DNA of 64,000 bases, taken from NCBI RefSeq assembly GCF_040869045.1, contig NC_090322.1:271834662-271898661 (forward strand), given 5' to 3'. Shown in pieces: positions 57,855-64,000 of the stretch. The notes below the pieces were generated by a model. That model did not search any database, was not told the DNA's origin, and saw only the letters and a program-made list of their open reading frames with translations. Made by a program: the position numbers and the translations under genes. Position 1 is the first letter of the stretch. Each line of letters starts with the position of its first letter. Source of the stretch: Eurosta solidaginis (Eukaryota; Arthropoda; Insecta; Diptera; Tephritidae).

Positions 57855-58001
57855 CACCCATTCTTCTGCGATTGTCCAACCTCGGCAAATATTAGGTACA
57901 GAACTCTAGGCGAACTGGTGTCATCTAATCTAAGAAAGGTATCAAAGTGCTCCATAAATGACGTCAACAGGTTTATTAAACTAACAAAATGGTTCGAGTA
58001 A
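57855..58001 (+). pseudogene. LINE C-terminal end (LOA-like)
   Basis: A 48-codon open segment begins HPFFCDCPTSANIRYRTLGE and ends FIKLTKWFE before TAA. The CDCP motif and the WFE-stop ending match the end of the LINE at 59555-61266 (CDCP, then CWFE-stop). Only this 3' piece remains, next to a SINE. Confidence 0.7.
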
Positions 58002-58059
58002 AAACAAACTCATTGTACAGTCATTTAGTACACATGATAATTAATTGGTTCCATTATAA

Positions 58060-58396
58060 TAAAAATAAATAATAAATCTAAGGCCGAGCTTCTCTTCCAA
58101 TTTGGGTCGTGCTCCTTTTGATTTTCCCTATAAATTGGCCGGACGGGACCTACATGTTTTATGCCGACTCCGAACGGCATCTGCAAGGTAGATGAGTTTT
58201 CACTGAGAGCTTTTCATGGCAGAAATACACCCGGAGCGCTTGCCAAACGCTGCCGAGGGGCGACCCCGCTTAAAAAATTTTTCTTCTAATTGAAAAACCT
58301 TATTTCTAAAATTCTGATGTTACTTTGCCCGGGGTGAGAACCCAGGGCATACGGTGTGATAGGCGGAGCACGCTACCATCACACCACGGTGGCCGC
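58060..58396 (-). mobile_element. tRNA-derived SINE, intact, with target duplication
   Basis: The best SINE copy in the window, about 337 bp. On the minus strand: GGCGGCCACCGTGGTGTGAT (A-box region), B-box-like GGGTTCTCACCCC, CAAAGTAACATCAGAATTTT spacer, GGGGTCGCCCCTCGGCAG, a middle with CATGAAAAGCTCTCAGTGAA, GGTCCCGTCCGGCCAATTTA, GAGAAGCTCGGCC and an A/T-rich tail. CCATTATAA occurs at 58051-58059 and again at 58396-58404: a 9-bp target duplication expected from LINE-driven insertion. Confidence 0.92.
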
Positions 58397-58404
58397 CATT
58401 ATAA

Positions 58405-59554
58405 AGTGCATGAAAATGGCGCCGAGAGCGCTTCTTGCACCTGGTCCCGTCGGTCGGGTAGCACAGCAACTAATCAACAAAAGGACATTCCTTTTGTAAT
58501 CGAACTTTTTGGACACCATGTATATCAACGTCCTGTTGAACATTTTATATTTGTAAGAACCCGGTTGGAAAAGAATACACTGACAGACAAAATATGAAAA
58601 GTCGTTGTAGCATTTCACCAAAGACTACATGCTTATATTTGCCTCAAGATGCAGAATCCGGATAAGCGGTCCATTTAATTTTAACACCTCTAAATAGAAT
58701 ATTCTTGCAGTAGGCATGTCTATCGTAGGTGGGACTTATATCCACAAACCCAAAGGTTTGAGGGTCAAACCGTTCCTGAGGCAGTGCAGCTGGACAGCTA
58801 GAGCTACCAGATTTAGTAACAATAAAAAATTTCATAAAGTAATATTAGCCTGTCTTTCTAATTACATTCATATATATATTATCTTTTACATCATAAATAC
58901 AATTTTTATAATTTTTTTATATTAAAAGTAGAATGTGAATTTGCACAAAAGTTTCGATAATTATGGCCAACAATATGTGACAGTTTCATGGAATACATTA
59001 CTTTTCTAGGTTTGAAAATTCCAATTGGCCTTCCGCTGTGTTCTGACTATTAAAGCACACGTTGTTCTCTGGCAAAACTTTTAATTTTATGTGGTCCAGT
59101 TTTCGAGAAGCTGTAACAACATTTCAGATACACGCAAGTATTTTACTACCCCCCTCATTTATCACTTGATTTTCGCAGCTGACTAGTTGTAACCACTGCA
59201 ACTGGCTGCAAGCTTGGCTAGGCTACTGAGGCGCCAACCGGGGTTGACTTAATGAACGAAGTTCATACGTTCTATCACTTCGTTTACATAAAGTTGATGT
59301 GCATATATATTAATATGTATATATGAAGGTACATACATATTTATGTACAGCTCACAACGCACTTCCCTTTCGCGTTATAAATCGTTTAAGTTATAACTGT
59401 TCGTGAAACTTTAATGAGAATTAAAGTGGGAGCAAGCATTAACAAATTATGGAAGTGGTGAAAAGTTTTCGTGAAATTATTTTGAATGCGAAATTTGTAT
59501 TCACTTCTCATCTTGGGATGCATACAAAATGATGCTCGAGGATTATAAGAAACT
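58405..59554. other. No gene seen
   Basis: Unassigned. A frame near 58716-58925 and its minus-strand partner show no motif I can name. Confidence 0.4.
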
Positions 59555-61266
59555 GCTGAGGTCGTCGAAGAGGACCTCCTGGTGCAAGTTTTGTAGCGAA
59601 ATGGAGACGGTCTGAGGCATCCAGGTGCTCCAAAAAGTGTCCTTGGATGCCTGCAAGGATCTAATGGGACATGGACGGATTCGGTAGAGATCACTCTACG
59701 CCTGCTCCTGAGTACGCACTTTCCAGGCGCTAGTGTTGAAGAATTGAACTGGAGGGTCAATTCAACCAAACCTGAACTGGTTTTGTTCACTAGGAAATAT
59801 AAGATTCCTATGTTGCAACGAACCTGGCGCTTAGGGACTCTGCCAAATACCTAGGAGTAATTTTGGATAGGAAACTATCCTTGAGGGAAAACGCTCAGGA
59901 GCGTGCGAGGAAAGCAACGGTGGCACTGTACAACTGTAGGGGAGCTGTTGCACGAAGAATCTTTCTATACGGGGCTTTGGTATGGTGGACGAGCTTAGTT
60001 ACAAAATTGAACCTATGAGTATTCCAGAAGGTACAAACAAGTGCTCTAGTCTGCGTGACGAGCGCTCTACGCACCATCCCTGCGGAGGCGCTGGATACTC
60101 TTTTTAATGTGTTGCCAATAGTTTTAATGGCCAAGCAATGTGCGGCCTTTTCTGCTCTACGGTTGCGGGAGTTATCCAACTGGAGAGATAACGTGGTTGA
60201 CCATGCAGCCATCCTTAAGCATCTGGATTCGCCTTCGTCGGACTATTGCGCTCCGACTGCATTTTTCGATATGAAATACGAGGTTGTTATCCCGGATAGT
60301 GATTATTGGTCGACGGAGCCGCCGGACCTGAGCTATAGGATGCAGATTTATACTGACAGCTCCAAGCTGGATAAAAAGGTGGGCAGCGGGATCTTTGCAC
60401 CTCAACTAGGGTGGAACATATCCTTTAGCCTACCCGATCATTGCAGCGTCTTCCAGGCGGAGGTGGCTGCTATAAATGAGGCCGTTGATCACCTGAGGAA
60501 CGCTGTTCACGGCTATAATAAAATTTACTCTGATAGCCAGGCTGCACTAAAAGCGCTTGGATCGTTCACATGTAAGTCCAGGACAGTGAAGAAGTGCAGC
60601 AAATCTCCTAAAGAGATCGCTGAGCAAACTTCCCTTAGTCTATTATGGGTGCCTGGACACTCAGAAATATCGGGCAATGAGATGGCTGACGAACTTGCAA
60701 GAAGGGGCACATCCGTTCCGCTTCCGTCGTCCTGGAAGGGATTGAGCATGCCGCTCGCTATCTGTAAACTCTCCTTGAAAGGAATTTTCCTTAGGGAAGC
60801 GGGTGTGAGATAGAGCAATCTTGTATCCTGCTACCACACTAAGCTCGTGTGCCCTAAATGGGACGCAAGACGTACAAGAAGTCTCCTTCTTCTTAGAAGG
60901 GGGGACATATCTCTGGTGGTTGGACTTATAACTGGGCACATAGCAATCGGGAAGCATGCACAACGGCTGGGTACTCCTTATAATGATTACTGCAGGAGCT
61001 GCAGAGACGAAGAGTAGATAGAAACAGTCAAAAATTTTCTGTGCGACTGTCCTGCGCTTTGGCGCAAGAGGAAGGAATCTCTGGAATCTCCCTTCTTTGC
61101 CGAACTTTGCGATCTGGCGAAGTTGGAACCTAAGAAATTCCTGACATTTGCTGAATCGACCTGTTGGTTTGAGTAGGGGAGAGAAACACGAGGTATCACA
61201 ATGGGACCTTTTATGCCTAAGTACACTGGTGCTCGCACCGGTGGCCACTCTAACCTAACCTAACCT
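59555..61266 (+). mobile_element. LOA/Jockey-like LINE, internally deleted, with RNase H
   Basis: In order: the linker before the reverse transcriptase (SWCKFCSEMET, then NGTWTDSVEITLRLLLS-HFPG, about 59575-59730); the end of the reverse transcriptase (NSTKPELVLFTRKYKIP, then VILDRKLSLRENAQERARKA and LYGALVWWTSLV, about 59757-60000); an RNase H domain (60330-60735); a C-terminal Cys region (YCRSCRDEE, then CDCPALWR, about 60985-61065); and a CTAACCTAACCTAACC terminus (61250-61266). The catalytic reverse transcriptase core, including YADD, is deleted between HFPG and NSTKPE. Several stops and frameshifts are present. The element is dead but its 3' end is well preserved. The clade is inferred from the RNase H plus this block order. 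Confidence 0.82.
60018..60813 (+). pseudogene. LINE RNase H domain frame
   Basis: This is the longest intact frame in the window, open from just after a TGA at 60015 to a TAG at 60813. No ATG is suitable: an apparent start at 60055 is a GTG inside the VCVTSALRT motif. Numbering from 60055, the four RNase H acidic residues are present: Asp101 in YTDSSKL, Glu136 in VFQAEVAAI, Asp160 in IYSDSQAAL and Asp212 in GNEMADELARRG, with LLWVPGHS before the last. About ten residues are missing in the CKSRTVKKCSKSPKEIAEQ region compared with relatives. RNase H removes RNA from the RNA-DNA hybrid during LINE replication. The surrounding element is broken, so no function is expected. Confidence 0.8.
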
Positions 61267-61310
61267 TTCACAACTGTTTTTTGCGCTCAGTCCAGTATTT
61301 TTCTCGGTCG

Positions 61311-62860
61311 TTTTTTATACTCAGCTGAGCAGAGCTCACAGAGTATATTAACTTTGTTCGCATATCGGTACCCCGTAACGGCATAAACTAATCGAGATAG
61401 ATATAGACTTCTATATATCAAAATGATCTGGGCGAAAAAAAAATTCATTTAGCCATGTCCGTCGGTCCGTACGTCCGTCTGTCCGTAAACACGATAACTT
61501 GAGTAAATTTTGCGTTATCTTAACGAAATGTGGTATGTAAGTTTCTGGGCACTCATCTCAGATCGCTATTTAAAATGAACGAAATCGGACTATAACCACG
61601 CCCACTTTTTCGATATCGAAAATTTCGAAAAACTGAAAAAGTGCGATAATTCATTACCGAAAACGGATATAGCGATGAAACTTGGTAGGCGCGTTGACCT
61701 TATGACGAAAAATAGAAAATTAGTAAAATTTTGGGCATTGGGCGTGGCACCGCCCACTTTTAAAAGAAGGTAATTTAAAAGTTTTGCAAGCTGAAATTTG
61801 GCAGCCGTTGAGGATATCATGATGAAATTTGGCACGAACGTTGCTTTTATTACTATATGTGTTCTACATAAAAATTAGCAAAATCGGACGGAGAACACGC
61901 CCACCTCTTAAACAAAATTTTTTGGAGTCAAATTTCAAGAAAAAATTAAATATTTACCATATATTAGCAACTTATGTCAACACTCAACTCCAGTAATGAT
62001 ATGGTGGAACAAAATCCAAAAGTAAAAGAAAATTTCAAAATGGGCGTGGCTCCGCCCTTTTTCATTTAATTTGTCTAGGATACTTTTAATGCCATAAGTC
62101 GAACAAAAGTTTACCATTCCTTGTGAAATTTGACAAGGGTATAGCTTCTATGACGATAACTGTTTTCTGGGAAAATGGGCGAAATTGATTGACACCAAGC
62201 CCAGTTTTTATGCACAGTCGGCCGTTGGTCCATCCCCTCCGCCGTTAGCACGATAACTTAAGCAAAAAATCTGTACTAAACTTAGTCCACGTACTTATCT
62301 GAACTCACTTTATCTTGGTATAAAAAATGGCCGAAATCCGACTATAACCACACCCAGTTTTTCGATATCGAAAATTACGAAAAATTAAAAAAATGCCATA
62401 ATTCTATACCAAATACGAAAAAAAGGATGAAACATAGTAATTGGATTGGTTTATTGACGCAAAATATAACTTTAGAAAAAATTTTGTAAAATGGGTGTGA
62501 CACCTACCATACTAAGTAGATGAAAATGAAAAATTTCTGAAAGTTTGAAAGCAACAGCCCTTGGAATCTTGGCAGGATACTGTTCGTGGTATTGCATATA
62601 TAAATAAATTAGCGGTACCCGACAGAAGATGTTCTGGGTCACCCTGGTCCACATTTTGGGTGATATCGCGACAACGCCTTCACATATACATCTAAGGGCC
62701 ACTCTCTTTTAAAACCCTCATTAATACCTTTCATTTAATACCCATATCGTACAAAATAAATTCTAGAGTCACCCCTGGTCCACCTTTATAGCGATATCTC
62801 GAAAAGGCGTCCACATATAGAACTTAGGCCCACTCCCTTTTAAAATTATCATTAACACCT
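61311..62860 (+). mobile_element. Family A, cut by an LTR element
   Basis: The head hairpin starts at 61316. Then come a GTCC-type microsatellite (about 61458-61485), CGATATCG palindromes (about 61611 and 62362), GGGCGTGGCACCGCCC (about 61741), GGGCGTGGCTCCGCCC (about 62042) and about one and a half 130-bp units (62640-62860). It stops inside a unit at ATTAACACCT where a TGTAACG LTR begins, so the tail lies beyond the inserted element, outside the window. Confidence 0.85.
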
Positions 62861-63059
62861 TGTAACGTAACGTTACAATAACGTAACTCCCCCTGTATTT
62901 CCTTATTCACCTAAACCTGAACCTCCCTGTATTTATTTTGCTATAGCATAGCCAACAACCACTTCGTTTATAGCATATTCAACAACCAACTAAATTGCGA
63001 ACCAATGAAAATCACAATAATGGTGCGTTGAATTCTCAACCAGTTTGCGTCACCACCCA

Positions 63060-63122
63060 TATAAACACTGAATTTGCATTTTCGCAATTCAGTCCTCGCA
63101 GGTGAGCCAGCGGGAGTGGATG
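63060..63122 (+). promoter_or_regulatory. TATA-Inr-DPE core promoter of the LTR
   Basis: TATAAA starts at 63060. The initiator TCAGTC spans 63089-63094 with A+1 at 63091, 31 bases on. GGATG at 63118-63122 sits exactly at +28 to +32 and fits the fly downstream promoter element RGWYV. The three match fly RNA polymerase II spacing rules. Transcription would enter the GC-rich repeat and the element body. Confidence 0.75.
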
Positions 63123-63155
63123 TCTTTTTAAAGACATATTTTTCCCTCCTGCTAG

Positions 63156-63645
63156 CTGGCTGAGTGGAAGGGGCGCCGTCATGGCGCGAGTCACCCTTCA
63201 CTTAGGTAAGGACGACGGGGAGGATGCCTTGTGCTACTTTGCCCCCCGCGCCCTCCTAGGTGTTGAGTGGCCCGACGCCCTCATGGCCATTTAACCCCTC
63301 CCCCTCAGTTCTAGCTTAGGCTGGCTGAGTGGAAGGGGCGCTGTCATGGCGCGGGTCACCCTTCACTTAGGTAAGGACGACGGGGAGGATGCCTTGTGCT
63401 ACTTTGCCCCCCGCGCCCTCCTAGGTATGGTGTGGCCCGATGCCTTAATGACCATACAACCCCTCCCCCTCAGTCCTAGCTTTGGCTGGCTGAGTGGTAG
63501 GGGCGCCGTCATGGCGCGGGTCACCCTTCACTTAGGTAAGGACGACGGGGAGGATGCCTTGTGCTACTTTGCCCCCCGCGCCCTCCTAGGTGTTGAGCGG
63601 CCCGATGCCTTCATGACATTTCACCCCTTCCCCTCAGCTCTGGTT
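63156..63645 (+). repeat. 165-bp tandem repeat, three copies
   Basis: Copies start at 63156, 63321 and 63486, with a period of exactly 165 bp (55 codons). Each has CTGGCTGAGTGG, GTCATGGCGCG and GGACGACGGGGAGGATGCC. The copies differ by a few per cent. Because the period is a multiple of three, a frame is maintained through all copies, but the first has a TAA (about 63293). Confidence 0.92.
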
Positions 63646-63852
63646 TCGGCCGTGAGCCGATGCGTGCGCACAGGGGCTACCGCTGTGCCGTTAAGGTGCA
63701 CTTCCCCTCCGCCCACGGGTCGACCCACGGTGTATCGGCTGGTACAACCCCGCCCCTCTTACGCACCTTCTACTAGTGTGCAAGTAGGGAGGCGGGGGTG
63801 TCCAGCGGTGAAACCAGCACTAACGAGTCCTCGCAGTCTCTTCCGCAGGTGA
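63346..63852 (+). CDS. ORF over the 165-bp repeats, unidentified
   Basis: A 168-residue frame starts at the ATG of repeat copy 2 (MARVTLHLGKDDGEDALCYF), repeats this in copy 3, then continues into a Pro/Arg/Ser-rich tail and ends at TGA. An equivalent ATG in copy 1 (63181) meets a stop after 37 codons. It lies just downstream of the LTR promoter, so it could be the start of a gag-like protein, an upstream ORF, or a by-product of GC-rich repeats. I do not recognise any domain. Confidence 0.3.
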   Translation: MARVTLHLGKDDGEDALCYFAPRALLGMVWPDALMTIQPLPLSPSFGWLSGRGAVMARVTLHLGKDDGEDALCYFAPRALLGVERPDAFMTFHPFPSALVSAVSRCVRTGATAVPLRCTSPPPTGRPTVYRLVQPRPSYAPSTSVQVGRRGCPAVKPALTSPRSLFRR

Positions 63853-64000
63853 CTGACCCCGCGACTACCACAGCTGCCGAAGAAGAGCGACTAGAGATCC
63901 CGTTGCAGCCGACCGACCAATACCAGCCCGTTGGTACGCCTATCCGACCCCGCCCGGAACATGCAGCCGCTGTCCAGGTAAACCCCGTCGCCGGCCTATT

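Larger units (their letters stand above)
62861..64000 (+). mobile_element. 5' part of an LTR retroelement, runs off the window
   Basis: The left boundary is exact because it breaks a 130-bp repeat unit: ATTAACACCT then TGTAACGTAACG. A TG start and a complete TATA/initiator/DPE promoter at 63060-63122 support a 5' LTR. Base composition changes sharply to GC-rich after about 63150, where a 165-bp tandem repeat begins. The LTR 3' end and primer-binding site could not be located with confidence, and no reverse transcriptase is in view, so gypsy versus BEL type is open. The terminal region 63790-64000 is open in one frame (ending ATTTAAEEERLEIPL...VNPVAGL) without an ATG. Confidence 0.65.

Noticed and set aside
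59930..60060. GTG at 60055 as a true start codon
   Set aside because: The frame is open further left and the GTG encodes a valine inside a conserved LINE motif. No eukaryotic start context is present.
1..64000. CRISPR array, operon or prophage
   Set aside because: No short spaced direct repeats with unique spacers and no bacterial gene layout. The tandem arrays present are contiguous satellites.

Overview
The window looks like nuclear DNA from a higher fly (Diptera: Brachycera), most likely a tephritid-type fruit fly. It is AT-rich and uses short insect-style introns. It is packed with dipteran transposon classes: a dispersed element with a GTCC/GTCY core, tRNA-derived SINEs, several LINE types, a Penelope-like fragment, a Harbinger-like deletion derivative and gypsy-type LTRs. 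No bacterial or organellar signature is present. The species is inference.

Only one ordinary host gene can be supported: a two-exon minus-strand gene (8565-9169) for a 176-residue twin CX9C protein of the MIC19/CHCHD3 type. One possible exon (33740-33913) is reported with low confidence. Nearly everything else is repeats, their relics and unassigned AT-rich sequence.

Layout. 1-4.9 kb: unassigned sequence, a 1.26-kb foldback element and a SINE-interrupted repeat fragment. 4.9-7.1 kb: first full copy of the dominant element, called family A here. 7.1-12.6 kb: a LINE tail, the CHCH gene, a TIR element with a tRNA-like head, and a Penelope GIY-YIG relic. 12.6-23.3 kb: mostly unassigned, with degenerate short repeats, one solo LTR and a SINE. 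23.3-25.0 kb: family A. 25-32.4 kb: unassigned, with a polypyrimidine tract. 32.4-44.3 kb: family A copies, a Harbinger-like relic, a second solo LTR and an 861-bp TIR element carrying a GC-rich island. 45.3-46.5 kb: LINE relics. 47.9-50.7 kb: the longest family A copy, with a 130-bp tandem array. 51.2-56.5 kb: a foldback pair, a SINE, a 156-bp dimeric tandem satellite and a long hairpin repeat. 57.2-61.3 kb: SINEs and LINE relics, including an RNase H domain. 61.3-62.86 kb: family A again, cut by the 5' end of an LTR retroelement that runs GC-rich to the window edge.

The most interesting structure is family A. It has a head hairpin whose stem covaries between copies, a GTCY microsatellite, subterminal inverted repeats, a tail hairpin, and a body made of about 150-bp quasi-repeats that grades into a 130-bp tandem array. 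These are the hallmarks of Helentron-associated (DINE/mini-me-like) non-autonomous elements, but the fine architecture may not be described.
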